64,000 bases of DNA from Fulvia fulva (GCF_020509005.1 NC_063018.1:124001-188000); one strand, 5' to 3'. Numbered from the stretch's first letter, positions 1 to 13,355 are shown. Numbers and translations: made by a program. The notes: a model not told the origin generated them from the letters alone.

Positions 1-472
1 CTACGGAAGTCCCGCGCAGTCGGAATATACCCACCAAAGGGTGTGAAGTTGGCGCGCGAACAGCTCGAAGAGACCGTTCTCGTCGTGCAGCGCATCCTCG
101 AACTATCGCTAGCCGGCCAGCTCCTTCCATTCTGCGCCTTCAACGGCGGCAACGACGTCTTCGTCGACATCGGAGACAAATCCTGGGGCGTGATGGCGTG
201 TCAGAGGTACTTCGGCGGCATCGACGGTGGGAAGAGTTTGCACGTTGGAGATCAGTTTCTGAGTGCTGGAGCGAATGACTTCAAGGTACGAGAACGATTC
301 TTGGCTTCCACAATCATGTGTGCGACTGTGCTAACAATCCGTGCATCAGGCTCGTTTGGCGTGTACCACTGCGTGGATCGCCAACCCCGGAGAAACAGTC
401 GCGTTGCTCGATGAGATCCAGCAGTTGTCTGTAGCGAGAGGTCGCAGTCATAGCCTCAACAGCGGTCCGTAG
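1..472 (+). CDS. ISN1: IMP-specific 5'-nucleotidase, C-terminal part (cut by left edge)
   Basis: The reading frame is open from base 1, so only the C-terminus is present. ISN1 enzymes hydrolyse IMP to inosine in the cytosol as part of purine salvage. The visible protein carries the family block NGGNDVFVDIGDKSWGV, followed by LHVGDQFLSAGANDF, a haloacid-dehalogenase-type Asp motif region. An intron is read at 286-349 (GTACGA donor, GCTAAC branch, CAG acceptor). It joins codon-to-codon and restores the family end ARLACTTAWIANPGETV. The second exon is 350-472 and stops at TAG. No defect is visible. The family assignment comes from recognised motifs. Confidence 0.88.
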
Positions 473-2540
473 TAGGTTACACCGAGCGAATGATGAATGA
501 TTGGATCCCGATGTCAAGTTTCAATTCTTTGGCACCAAGTGGTCGCGTTGGCGTTTCATCACCTGTACGCATTTTGAAAGCATCACATGAAAGGTAGTCC
601 ACTGGCAGTCTGGCCAACGCCCGTAACTCGGTAACAGTGCCGCGAGGGAGCTCGTAGCGATAGCACGGAAGCCTATAGCACACAGCGCGACAAGTCACCT
701 TGATTTCGTATCGTACAGTAAGAGAGACTTCCTTGCCAGTGCTAGGGACACCTGAGATGGCACTGCCCACTTGCGGATATGATCGCCTCGCACGCCACTC
801 CGGTCTGCTTCCGTTGTAGAGAACTCCAAGTGACACGCTTGGCATGTTCGCAGCGATCAACGAGCAGTGAGCACCATAGAACGCACGACGGCACGAGCCG
901 ATGTAGCAGTGGGCATGACTTTGGGAATACGAGATGAGGATTCTCGCCGGTGGTCTCATCTCACAAGTCGATATTGAATTGTTATACTGCACCATCCAGT
1001 GCCGTCCAACGGATAGTCGAGCAGATCTCGAGCAAAGCTGTGGTGAGCGTAACTCAGGGCAGGATGTCAGATTGTAGGCTTCGGGCTACAATGCTTTATT
1101 GTCAAGCTGGCACGCTGATAGTCGCCTGGATAGTCTCTATGCTGCCTTGACCAGGTGTGCCCACGGCTTGCACAAGAGAGCAGGGCACGACTTCTGCCGG
1201 CAGGGTTTGATCTCCACGGCGTTATATGCACTGTTGGCATGATGCCGGCCGAGTCAAGCCGTGGTTGCGTGGTTGTCTGAATGCTCGCAGTCCAGTAGGT
1301 GCCTGCAATTCACCGTTCCAAACGCTGGACATGGCCCTCAGCTCTAGACAACGCCAGTATCGGCAGAAATGAGCGCGGATAGACTCGTGAAGGACAGCAC
1401 CGGCGTGGACTTCAGGGTTCTTGCATGCTGCTTTATCTCTCATTCTGCCGGGCGTTTCATCAATCTGACTCGGTATCGGATCTGTTGCCGCCACCTTTCG
1501 CCAACAAACCCTGCTTCTTAGCATGAGACATAGCAGACAGCTCCACGGGGCGTAAGTAGCGCGTTCGTTACAGCAGGCACTTCCGACACGCTCTCAACGG
1601 TAGACTCGCTGCGCCTCCCGCGACGAAGCAATACCTCGGGGATATCTCATAGATTTGCACCAGTTCGCGGCAGGTGTGGTGTTAGTTTTGGCGAGTCATA
1701 TTGAATACGAAAGTGCATATGCAGGTAGTGTTCGTCAAGGTGGCAGTAGTGGTCGATCTGTGGCTGCCGTTCCTGCGTGAAGAGCACACTTCACTCGACC
1801 ACCCTTGCATTAGCAGTCTTGACCGCGACAGAGGCTGCAGCAATGATGATGCTCGGTCCTGGATGTATGAGGTTCTGCTGTTGCTATGGATGACTGGGTG
1901 TCGTGTTCGTGAAAGTTTGAGGAAGATGGTGGTTGGATGATTGAAGTCGGCGTGCCGTTCGGGCCGAGGGTCGCCGACAGAAAGACAACATCCGATGCTG
2001 CTTCTCTCCACGCCTCTTCATCAACATCACCTCGCGCCATCAATTACTCGAGCTCTCGAAGCAGATGGAGCAAGGAGATATCATTCGTGAGAACCATTGT
2101 CCCCGCGGGGCAGCCGCGAAATGGCGCGATAAACCGACTCACGTCCGAAACGCGACATGAATCGCCAAGTGGTCCCGATCTTATCAGAGCGTTCCTTGAG
2201 TTCTACATTAGATCTTGGCCGTTGCTAGGAAGGCGCGAGAACGATGCATCTGCCTGGAGGTATCCCTGTCCCTCTTGAACGACCGGTAGTAATGGCCACG
2301 CTGCCAGCAAGGAAGATCGATCCATGGTCCACGACGGGAGGGCCTACTGCTTCCGAGGGCGCTGCCTTGCTCGACGTTGGCGAGTAGTTCACCAACGCGT
2401 TTCAGCACACTTGAAACCTCATGCATCGCGATCTTGTACCTGCAATGACAATGGCAGACGCTATCCAGTGAGCGGGTATCATTACTACCGTCAGCCCATA
2501 TCGCTCAACCACGCCGTCCTTGTGTCTCAAAACTCGACAT
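473..2540. other. Intergenic stretch, no convincing gene
   Basis: About 2 kb lie between ISN1 and the rhodopsin-domain gene. Several open frames exist, the longest 172 codons on the minus strand at 477-995. None shows a recognisable motif, domain or consistent splice pattern. I see no RNA gene, transposon or long repeat here. A fast-evolving gene cannot be excluded. Confidence 0.5.
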
Positions 2541-3999
2541 ATGGCGGCAGAAGACTCACCGGAGGCCGTGGAAGGTACCCAGCAAGTGCTGCTCATTGTC
2601 CTGTCCGTGGTCTTCATGGTCGTTACGGCTGTCGGCATCAACTTTCGACTCTACGCCCGAATATGCGTCTCGAAGAAGGTGTTCCTTGAAGATGGACTCA
2701 TATTGGCTGGAACAGTACGTGTGGCAATCATCAGTACTCAGAGACCACTCACGCTGATCTATTGATGCGACAGCTGTTTGCATTTGGCCTCTCCTCTGTG
2801 TACACGGTAGCAGCCTACCATGGCTATGGCAAGCACGGTGCGTCTTCGCACTCCAAGGCGATCAAGCTGTCGCTGATGTCGTCTAGTCCGCGATATAACA
2901 CGTCTGAGTGATCTAGCGCTGCTACATAAAGTATCATGAAATCCAGCTCCTACGAACGGGCTATGCTGACCGTGCCCAGCTCTCTTTCGCGATACCAATG
3001 CTTTATCTGGCAGCTATGCTACTGATACGAGGGTCCTTTCTGGCTCTCTACCATCGTTTGGACCATCGGAAACCCATGCGATGGACAGTCTACGGCCTTC
3101 TGGCCATCATCGTAGCGCAGGCCGTATCAGCAGCTATCGTTCAGAGCATGTCGTACATCCCGCCGTCCAAGATATGGTCAGATCCCGGTTACGACAGTCG
3201 GCATGTATCGCCAGGTACTACTCAAGCTTTCTACAACGCCAATGGAATCATCATGGCGACCACATCCTTGGCAATCTACACCGTGCCATTCTTCATGCTC
3301 CACAATCTGGAATTGCCTAGTGTGAGTAGCCTCCGCCGCTTTACATGGTGATCATATGCTGACCAACACAGCGACAAAAGTGGGCAGTGGGCGCACTTTT
3401 CGCTCTAGGGTTCTTGTCCGTCATCGGTGAGACGCACTGTCAAAGTAAACCAGTCATAGGCTAACGTCAAGTCAGCAACCTGTATCAAGAACTACTACGC
3501 CTGGAGTCTCTTCACCGACCCAGAGGTCTTCTACAAGATGACCAAGACAGGTATCTGGGACCAAGTAGAAGTCCACCTCGCCATTCTCTGCGGCTCAGCA
3601 CAATCGTTCAGAGTCTTACTCAAAGACGTCTTCCCACGATGCTGCCGCAGTCCCAGCGACACTGCATCACAGCTCTCACCACCCGTGGTCTGGCCACCTC
3701 CAACATCGATGACTTACCGCAGCGACGGCAGCCCGACCCACGACAGCTGGCGAGGATGGGACGGGTCCAGTTCCTCGAATCGCTGTGACTCAGCGCTCAG
3801 TCATGCTAGTCAGGGTTCGAAGCAGGTGGTGGAGATCTGGAAGAACTCTGGTGTTGCCACGATGCCGGCCGGGATGCAACAGCAGTATCGACAGTATCCC
3901 AGCATCAGTACAAGGCTCGGCGCAAGCAATAGCGCTTGGATTTTTCAGGCTGCCACGAATAAGAGGTTCACTCCGCCGTGGCCGCTGCCGAATGTATAG
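2541..3999 (+). CDS. Rhodopsin-domain (SAT4/PTH11-like) integral membrane protein
   Basis: A six-exon model gives an uninterrupted 400-residue protein: 2541-2714, 2774-2837, 2887-2930, 2980-3321, 3372-3426 and 3476-3999, every junction keeping phase. The protein has the layout of the fungal rhodopsin domain family: a short acidic N-terminus, a hydrophobic first helix, FRLYARI, EDGLILAG, a GYGKH motif, then helices around MLYLAAMLL and YGLLAIIVA. QAFYNANGI is a hallmark before a late helix, and a soluble polar tail follows. Members are plasma-membrane proteins of mostly unknown ligand, some PTH11-like in surface sensing; function here is not determined. Exon 3 is only 44 nt and is inferred from phase, splice signals and the plausible sequence RDITRLSDLALLHK. 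Confidence 0.8.
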
Positions 4000-4236
4000 G
4001 TAGAAGGCGCAGTAAAGTAGCCAGCGGCAGGACCACGGCACTGATTGACGGCAATGTCATCTAACGGCCTTTAGCATTTGCATTAGCGTTGTCATCGAGC
4101 ATTTGGATCATAGCGTCTGTAAGAACAGCGTTCATCATCTTCAGCACCAAAATCTCCTTGCCACTACTACAGAACATAAACATCCCGATACCTCAAGATG
4201 ACCCAGAAAACGTCCAGTAGACACCGCGATCGAGCA

Positions 4237-4765
4237 TCAAACCCCGTCCACACCCCGATACAAAGCCCACCCATAATACAGCCCCTTGTAGTTGAACCTC
4301 ATCCCCCGATCCACCTCATCAATCAACCCCAAATCCCCCCCCCCCGCCATCCCGAAATCACTCAGCATATTCTCCTTCAACTGCCCCTCAATCGTGCTAC
4401 CAGACAGCCACATGTCAGCTCATCCACCATGCCACTTTGGGATCTCATCAGAGCCCCAAACTATCAGGCAAGACTCGATTGGTCGGCAACACGACATACC
4501 TCTTCGGAATAACGCACCTCCCATCTTCGCGAGGTCAATTGCTGCGTCTGATGCCTCGACCGACCGTCGTAATCCTTGCTGTGTCGATGTGGCGGTAACC
4601 GAGTTTCAACGCTGTCGCTACTGCATCTTCTTGCTGATCGGCGTCTTGGAATGTCCCTAGACCTGGGGCTGGTATGCGGGCTCCGGTGTTGAGGGTGAAG
4701 GTCTTGATCGATCTAATTGCAGTAGGTGAGAAGCAGCGAGGAGCTGATAATCCTTTTCTGAGCAT
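4237..4765 (-). pseudogene. Aldo/keto reductase relic with the middle missing
   Basis: On the minus strand from ATG at 4765, about 60 residues match the aldo/keto reductase N-terminus: FTLNTGARIPAPGLGTFQDA, then ALKLGYRHIDTA, the strand bearing the active-site region Asp. The frame then degenerates (TTVGRGIRRSN) and stops. A second piece at 4400-4237 reads IEGQLKENMLSDFG and later IDEVDRGMRFNYKG, which resembles the family C-terminus. Only about 170 bp separate the pieces, while an intact enzyme has roughly 190 residues between them, including the catalytic Tyr and Lys. An 11-base C run at 4335-4345 lies in the C-terminal piece. The N-terminal assignment is firm; the C-terminal one is weaker. 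Confidence 0.65.
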
Positions 4766-5796
4766 GCCTCACGCTGTGGGCAGCATCACTGGCATCACAA
4801 GGAGGTCTCACACTGCTAGGATGCTTCAGCAATGGGATGTATATGCACGGATGCAACGAGGGAAGTGTTTGAAAGGTTTACTTTATACGGTGGGTGGCTT
4901 CGCATCGAAAGTTGCGACCAGTCTCAGCCCTTGAGCTCTCCACTTCATGCATGAGCTCAGCGCCGGAAATGGTTTTCCACAACAGAGGTCGGATGCCACG
5001 TATCAGTGCTATGCCAATGGGTTGCTCCTATCGTCAGGCATGATGCCTTCACTTGGACTGATTCAGTGTCGTCTGTGGTGGCATCTCTATCTTTCTCGTT
5101 GTCAGTAACACGCATACAATTGCTCGTACTGATGTGTCGTCCTCGAGCGACATCTCTTTGCTGCCCAAACAAGTCACCCTTGTGGCCATCAGCTATCATG
5201 TGCAAAAGCCGCCAGCCCTTATATACCATTCAAGTCCATCTGCCCTTCGACAGACACCCTTGGCTAAAGTGGTCTAGTGGACAACACGATGGCGCATGCA
5301 AAAGGTCGAATCCAACGTCAACTACGTTGTATTCGTCCTTGAACTGCGCTAACCACTCAGTCAAGGCCGTCTGTGTTCTTTTGCCCTTGCGCACCGCGTC
5401 CAAACCACATCAACCCATATCAACGGTGCGGTTAAGCCCTTTCCGCGCGCACGTCTGCGATGAGACTGTGTCGACCTCGACCAGTTCGTGGTGCAGGAAT
5501 TGTGGTTATGGTGGCTCGAGACTCACTGCGCCTAGTGGTACTCTCTGGTGATCATGAGTAGCTCACGATCGAACGATCGATGGACGGAAGGCTGACTTGT
5601 GGGGAACACTAGATGTTGATATCCATGTCAACCCGATCAGTTGAGGTAAACAGCTACGGACGGTGCTCGGTCAAGTTGCGTTGCTGCCTGTGGATGTCGT
5701 CTGTGGTAGCTCGATTAGTGTTCACGCCATGATATCACAGCTGAACAGCTGTGCCACACGTCGATCAGATAATATGCAGCACTGGCAAAGTCGCAT
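4766..5796. other. Intergenic stretch between two gene relics
   Basis: About 1 kb without a recognisable gene. A 181-codon plus-strand frame at 5006-5551 and a 90-codon minus-strand frame overlap it, but neither has family motifs. A tRNA-like A-box and a weak B-box near 5268-5316 do not fold into a tRNA. Confidence 0.5.
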
Positions 5797-6243
5797 CTCA
5801 TGCATGTCGTGCAAATGATGCACAACGTCCTGAGCGAGGGTAACTTGGTCCAGTTCATCGCCACGATCAAGATGGAGGTGCCAGGTAATGAATGGATGAA
5901 GGAACTGAAGGTATCAGAATTCAAGGAAGCCTTCTCTGGCTGGCCGGAGCGTCTTCAAAATGCCCTCGCCGAAGTCCTTGGAGACCAAGAGACTATCAAG
6001 TGCATCAGCCACAAAGAGGACCTTCCAGCTCGAGTATACGATGAGGTTCGCAGACCACGTACACAACGTATCGTGGAGTCGAGTCGAGGGACTGGCCTCG
6101 TCCTGACTGGCTGCAATCCGGATTATCAGATGACTGTTGAAAGTCTGAAGGGCAGGTTGCCGCAGAGGTGGGACTTGATCTTAGAGTGCGATAATGCAAA
6201 GGCGAGAGATGAGGCCTTGCAGTTGCTGGAACGTGGAATATGA
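5797..6243 (+). pseudogene. FAD-dependent monooxygenase (salicylate hydroxylase-like) fragment
   Basis: A frame of about 148 residues resembles two parts of the C-terminal half of group A flavin monooxygenases. The first part (GNLVQFIATIK, then FKEAFSGWPERLQNALAEVL) matches the substrate-side beta sheet and helix region. The last part (YDEVRRPRTQRIVESSR) matches the conserved helix after the FAD-binding GDAAH motif. The two are joined directly at LPARVYDEVRRP, so the roughly 60 residues that should contain GDAAH are absent. The whole N-terminal Rossmann domain is also missing. It cannot encode an active enzyme; I read it as a relic carrying an internal deletion. Confidence 0.65.
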
Positions 6244-6955
6244 GTAGGTAGAAGGACAGCAACCGTTATCGAGTCTCAAATGCATGACTTCTCGTTGATT
6301 GTGATCAAGCTGTGTCTGTTCTGCGTGGCGGAAGTCGCGTCATCGTTGGGGGACGGCGCTCACATGGAACGGTGATATGGTCGCTACCTTGAGCCTGTTG
6401 TGCAGCTGCTCTCGGTGATAGGCGTGTGAGCGATCGTGTGAGATGTCGGACGAGAATTGCCTTGATCATACGATGTTATTGCCGAAACAACAACCAAGCC
6501 CTGAACAAGGATCTGCTGACCCGTGACAGCGAATCTCGTTGTGATCGACAGATTGTGGAGGTCAGGGGCACAGATTGTACCTGCGCGACATAGAAACAGT
6601 TGCTTCTCTCTCGACAATCGTAAGTGTCGTGAAGTCGAAGAAAGATCCGGCTGCATACATGGCGTCTGCACACCCCAGGACAGCCTTGCGGAGGATGATA
6701 TGAGCGTGCTGCTAATGGGGTGAATTGATCGTGGGTGAGTAGATTTGCAGGGATGTGGCGCGCTAGTTTGGCCCTGCAGCGAGCGTTGCAATCTTGCAGA
6801 GGGACTCTCAAAATCGTAAGACAATTTCTCGAGCGCTGGGTCGCGCCAGGCGAAAGTGCATGCTTCATTCGTTCAACGTTCATTTCTCCTTCTTTCTGCC
6901 ACGACAGGATACCTTCACCTGAGACTGCGAACGCACTCGGCGAACACCAGCGAAC
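6244..6955. other. Upstream region of ERG25
   Basis: No supported gene. Long minus-strand frames at 6384-7120 look like chance openings without motifs. The right part presumably holds the ERG25 promoter and 5' UTR. I could not pick out a specific sterol-response element. Confidence 0.45.
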
Positions 6956-8079
6956 ATGTCGCTCACACTCGGCATGGACTACTTGTGAGTTTGCCTCCCT
7001 CCCTCTCGGCATGGCACGCCCAACAAAGCAACTCTGGTGGTGACCGCCACAGCTCGACATCTCAATCGATCCTGCGCATGGAACACGCAAGATGTGCTGT
7101 TCGTACCACAACCACGTCAACCCGCTAACATGACATCTTTCTCTGCAGCAATAATGTCATGAACACTACAACCGCCTCCTCCATCGCCGACGCCATGCTA
7201 CCGCACACGAACAACACCTACTGGCACGAGTTCGATCAAATCTCGCAGTACAACGTCACCCTCGGCTTCTTCGAGCGATTATGGGCTGCGTGGTATGCCT
7301 ACATGGGCAACGATGTGCTTGCCACGGGAATCATGAGCTTTGTGATGCACGAGACCGTATACTTCGGGCGTGCTTTGCCTTGGATCATCATCGACCGGAT
7401 ACCAGCATTCAACAAATACAAGATCCAGAACCAGAAGGTCCCTTCGCCGAAAGAGCAGTGGGATTGTGCGATGCTGGTTTTGCTCAGCCACTTCACTGTT
7501 GAACTGCCCCAAATCTGGTTCTTCCATCCTTTCGCGCAATACTGCGGTCTCGGGACCAGCGTTCCGTTCCCTCCTTGGTGGAAGATGGCATATCAGATCG
7601 CAATCTTCTTCGTTCTCGAGGACGCATGGCATTACTGGACACATCGAGCAATGCACTGGGGACCGCTCTACAAGAACATCCACAAGATCCACCACCAATA
7701 CTCTGCGCCATTCGGTCTTGCTGCTGAATACGCATCGCCGATCGAAGTGATGATTCTGGGGTTGGGCACAGTCGGGTCGCCTATCTTGTGGTGCGCAATC
7801 ACCAAGGATCTCCACATCTTGACCATGTACTGGTGGATTGCGTTCCGTGTCTTCCAGGCCATTGACGCGCATTCCGGCTACGAGTTCCCATGGAGCTTGC
7901 ACCACTTCCTTCCATTCTGGGCCGGCGCTGCCCACCACGACACCCACCACGAAAAGTTCATTGGCAACTATTCGAGCTCTTTCAGATGGTGGGACTACGT
8001 CTTGGATACCGAGAGCGGCCCAGAGGCAGCCAAGAGGAGAAGAGAGAGGAAGATGGCCAAGGCGAAGAAGGCACAATAG
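6956..8079 (+). CDS. ERG25: C-4 methylsterol oxidase
   Basis: This ER-membrane di-iron enzyme oxidises the C-4 methyl groups of 4,4-dimethylzymosterol in ergosterol synthesis. A 29-nt first exon (6956-6984, MSLTLGMDYF) joins through a 164-nt intron (6985-7148, GTGAGT, GCTAAC, CAG) to exon 7149-8079, giving 319 residues; yeast Erg25 has about 309. The three fatty-acid-hydroxylase histidine boxes are intact: HRAMH (about 175-179), HKIHH (188-192) and HHDTHH (272-277). Other family blocks include ERLWAAWYAYMGNDVLATG, EYASPIEV and GNYSSSFRWWDYVLDTESG. A lysine/arginine-rich tail follows. The start at 6956 is preferred over the in-frame ATG at 7159 because splicing keeps frame and adds a plausible N-terminus. 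Confidence 0.93.
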
Positions 8080-8680
8080 CCGAATCAAAAGGTTGTGATT
8101 GCGTTTTCTTCTTATCATCATGAAGCGACCCTGAATGCTTGTCACAGCGTTTAGCCATGCATACGGACGGAGTTGTAGTGTTGGCATAGCGATCGTCGCA
8201 AGGCAGAGCCGCGGGGATAAGCCTTGTACATATTATACGGCAGACTTATGATGCAAGGGCAAGACGAAAGCCCCTATGTAATTCGAGGATTGAATCATGG
8301 ATATCAAAGGAGGGGGTCGTATGCTGTTGGCAGCTGAGTGTATCGGCCGAACAGTAGACAGAAGAAACAAGAAACAGAACCTCGAAATGCTCCCTGCCAT
8401 GCTCCATGTACCTGTCCCGTCCATCATGCATGCTGCTGACAACGAGTCAAGGAGCCAGCTTCCCCACGATCTGGATCTCACGATCAAGCTTGCTCTGTAA
8501 ACAGAACGTCATCAGATGTTTCCACGTTACTAAACTTATCACGAAACTTGGACACGTGCATTGAACGCGTTTTGTCATTCTACATTGCCTACTACATTGC
8601 ATCAACCGAACCGCCTCACCCAGCAATGAGACCCCGGCCAACACATCCCTGACCACCTCAACCTCAAGCTTCGACCGAAG
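8080..8680. other. ERG25-NCA2 intergenic region
   Basis: About 600 bp with no supported gene; small overlapping frames on both strands lack motifs. It should hold the ERG25 3' end and the NCA2 promoter. Confidence 0.45.
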
Positions 8681-10669
8681 ATGAGCTTCGTGCTCGATCA
8701 GATCCGGCGGATCGATACGCAACTCGATCGACTCCAACTCGCCGACTTGCCAGCGCGGTCAGTTTCGGTAAACGCTGAACAACATGTCACACCGCCGAAA
8801 CGGGTTGTTGCGTTACAAGCTGCGATTCGAGGTCTCAGTCCTGGATCGAGCGATAGCAGGAGTTTACACAGAGTGGGACATATCCAGACGTTGTTGGGCA
8901 CGTTGAGTGACAAGGCTGAGGCGACGGCGAGGGTAGAAGATGATGGGGTAGAGGCTAGAGATGAGTTCGAGGCGGAATTGGAGTGGCTCCTTGTTTCCAA
9001 AGCGACGACGCAGATTTACGGACATGTTCTGAGCAGTATTCTCGATCAAGCGGTACGATTGAGTGATGATATATGGTACTGGGATGAAGTGCTTGGGTCG
9101 CAGCGGTATACGGCGCTGTATAGTATACAGACCTCCCCGCTGAGACTGTACGATTGGGGCAGCAAGGTCTGGGAAGACGTCAAAGCACGAGGAGGAGACT
9201 TTAGTATACGAGGTGTGGGCCAAGATGCTAGTGATACAGTCACAGACCGGTGGAAGCAGTTTTATGGACTGGTCAGGCAGGTGGTGCGGGAAAAGAGCGT
9301 GAAAGAGGTGCATAAGCAGATGATCAGCCCAGTCACGAGGATAAGAGCTGAGGTGAGGAAGAAACAAGCTGCGTTGAAGAAAGTGCGGACGAGGAATGCG
9401 AATGCTCTGGGGGTGTTGTTGGGCGAAGGGCTAGCGAACGAGAGTGTTCATGGCGAGGGTCTGGCAAGTCCACACGGAGAGCAAGACGTGCAACACAAAT
9501 GGAAAGCAAGCGTCGCGAGGAACGTAGCGTTAATGGAGGCAGTCCTTGCTAAGATCAACGACCTAGAAACTCCCGTGGACAAATTCGACTCGGCAGTAGC
9601 AGAGCTAACAGACGACGACCCCCTCTACGCCGTCGAATCCCACGACCTCGCGATCCAGCCCCAAGCAGTCGCCGAGCGACTCTCGCGCATGCTTGTCCTC
9701 GGGCTAGGCCAATACACCAGCACCTCCCAGAACTTCGTCCACCAACACGGTAAACCATCCCGCTACGTCCGGTACTGGCTTCCCATAACAGCAGGGCTCC
9801 TTTCCTCAACCACGATCCTCCGGATCCTCGTCAATCGCCAAACTGAGATATTACAATACGTCCAAGACCTCGGCGCAACGGTCGTAGATTTCTGGCAAAA
9901 CTGGGTCCTCGAACCAACCCGAAACGTCATCAAGACAATCCGCCACGACGAAGGCAGCGAAATCAGCATCATGTCCAAACGATCCCTCGAAGGCGACCGC
10001 GATAGCCTGGAACGAATGGTCGTCGACTTCGCCGTTGACAATCCTCAAAACGCCACATCCTCCGGCTCAGCACTCACAGACGGGGAGATTGCAGACATAC
10101 GCGCGAAAGTCCGCGAGGGCGATTTGACGCCTGTGCTGAAGGCTTATGAGAAGGATCTGACGAGTCCGCTGAAGGGGGCTGTGAGGGGGAATTTGATCCG
10201 GGCGTTGTTGATTCAGATTCAAAAGACGAAGGTTGATGTGGAGGTTGCTATGGGTGGGATTGATTCCCTCCTGAAATCACAGGAACTGCTCATTGGGTTT
10301 ATATCCCTAACCCCCGGCCTGTTGGTATCTTACTTCCTCACGACCTGGGCGCGACAGTCCCTCTCGACGAAACATTCCACCCGCGCACAGAGGAAGCAGG
10401 GCAAGATGCTGCGACAATTGAGGAATATCGACCGTATCCTGACGAATGCGACGCCGACGGAGTATGGCGAGTTGCTGTATCGGGATCAGGGGTTGCTGCT
10501 GTGTGAGGTTCACGTCCTGCGGCAGGCGGCGCAGAAGGTTATGCCGGGTCAGATTTTCAAGGAGTTTGGCGAGGAGGCGGAGGAGATGTGTGATGTGCGG
10601 GTTGGGGTGGAGAGGCAGAGACGGGTTGCGGAACGGGTGCGGTGGGCTTATGGGAGGTGGGTGGCTTGA
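8681..10669 (+). CDS. NCA2: Nuclear control of ATPase protein 2 family
   Basis: A single uninterrupted exon of 662 residues; yeast Nca2 is about 616. Nca2 is a mitochondrial outer-membrane protein that in yeast affects expression of the mitochondrial ATP6/ATP8 messages. The diagnostic C-terminal half is present: a hydrophobic segment near residue 366 (YWLPITAGLLSSTTILRILV), the block IKTIRHDEGSEISIMSKRSL, KAYEKDLTSPLKGAVRGNLI, a second hydrophobic segment near 534 (LLIGFISLTPGLLVSYFL), and the terminal YGELLYRDQGLLLCEVHVL. The N-terminal third is less conserved and rich in charged helices. No intron is needed and no defect is seen. Confidence 0.9.
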   Translation: MSFVLDQIRRIDTQLDRLQLADLPARSVSVNAEQHVTPPKRVVALQAAIRGLSPGSSDSRSLHRVGHIQTLLGTLSDKAEATARVEDDGVEARDEFEAELEWLLVSKATTQIYGHVLSSILDQAVRLSDDIWYWDEVLGSQRYTALYSIQTSPLRLYDWGSKVWEDVKARGGDFSIRGVGQDASDTVTDRWKQFYGLVRQVVREKSVKEVHKQMISPVTRIRAEVRKKQAALKKVRTRNANALGVLLGEGLANESVHGEGLASPHGEQDVQHKWKASVARNVALMEAVLAKINDLETPVDKFDSAVAELTDDDPLYAVESHDLAIQPQAVAERLSRMLVLGLGQYTSTSQNFVHQHGKPSRYVRYWLPITAGLLSSTTILRILVNRQTEILQYVQDLGATVVDFWQNWVLEPTRNVIKTIRHDEGSEISIMSKRSLEGDRDSLERMVVDFAVDNPQNATSSGSALTDGEIADIRAKVREGDLTPVLKAYEKDLTSPLKGAVRGNLIRALLIQIQKTKVDVEVAMGGIDSLLKSQELLIGFISLTPGLLVSYFLTTWARQSLSTKHSTRAQRKQGKMLRQLRNIDRILTNATPTEYGELLYRDQGLLLCEVHVLRQAAQKVMPGQIFKEFGEEAEEMCDVRVGVERQRRVAERVRWAYGRWVA

Positions 10670-12469
<1,800 letters not shown>

Positions 12470-12700
12470 GGCGTGAAGAATTGAGACAGGAGAGTGTCGA
12501 GAAAGACACGATTGATGCAGCATTCATCAGTCTTGCTCTTGGACTGGGAATATCCGCATGGGTAGATGGCACTAAACGGCGTTCTGGGCGTTTAATGTCC
12601 TCATGATCGAGGGAGACCTCGGCTTGGCTTGGCGGGTGGACAGACCGATGGATGAAGGGCGAGATCAGCATTTTGCTAGAAAGATGTCGAGATCCCTGAC

Positions 12701-12770
12701 CCTATCCTATCCTATCCTATCCTATCCTATCCTATCCTATCCTATCCTATCCTATCCTATCCTATCCTAT
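12701..12770. repeat. (CCTAT)14 pentanucleotide microsatellite
   Basis: Fourteen perfect CCTAT units directly after the SEC4 gene, followed by an interrupted CCTG. It is not the fungal telomere repeat and lies in no supported gene. Confidence 0.97.
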
Positions 12771-13354
12771 CCTGTCTCTTTGTGGCTGGCTTGCTGGCAT
12801 TGTACAGGCTTTTCTTGCCGCCGCCGCTGCTGCTTATGGCTATACTTAGGTAGATACGTCCGAAGTTCCTTTACTTGTTGATTGTTCTTTCAGCGTGATG
12901 GTGATATGCTAGTGATGGAGATGTGTCGTTACGGTTATGCTAATGAGGGTGCGCATATGAGGCTATGATTATGGGGATGAGGTGATGTGAAGGGCAAAAA
13001 AAAAGATCGAATTCCCCCTTGCTCGGATGACAATGCTGGCAATGAAGCAGCGAGAGGGCATGGGGCCCTGACACGCGAGGTTGCCGGTTTTTTCGGTCGT
13101 TGGGGAGTGGATAGCGACTGAGACATTCGAGCAAGAGAAGTTGTCGATGGGGGTGGGGTTGTTTCTCTGGTTGGTTGTGTGGCTTGGGTGGGTAAGGTTG
13201 ACGCTGGCAAACAAGAGGAGGGGGGCATGGGCATCTAGGTATGAGGGTTGACGAGTCCTATGGGGTTAGGTTTTTCACGTTTCAGGGCCTAGGGTTAAGA
13301 TTAAGAGTGAGACTGAGACTGAGATTGAGATTAAGATTAAGATGATTGAAGGTG

Positions 13355-13355
13355 G

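Noticed and set aside
477..995. 172-codon minus-strand frame
   Set aside because: No motif, no biased codon use and no splice context. It could be chance, so it is not called as a gene.
4198..4660. Plus-strand Pro-rich frames
   Set aside because: They read the opposite strand of the aldo/keto reductase relic and its C run.
5261..5335. tRNA-like signals: TGGTCTAGTGG (A-box match) and GGTCGAATCC (B-box-like)
   Set aside because: The B-box lacks one base, and no acceptor, anticodon or T-stem pairing can be built around it.
6476..7120. 214-codon minus-strand frame upstream of ERG25
   Set aside because: It overlaps the ERG25 first exon and intron on the other strand and has no recognisable domain.
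7279..8187. 302-codon minus-strand frame
   Set aside because: A shadow of ERG25, whose histidine boxes are clear on the plus strand.
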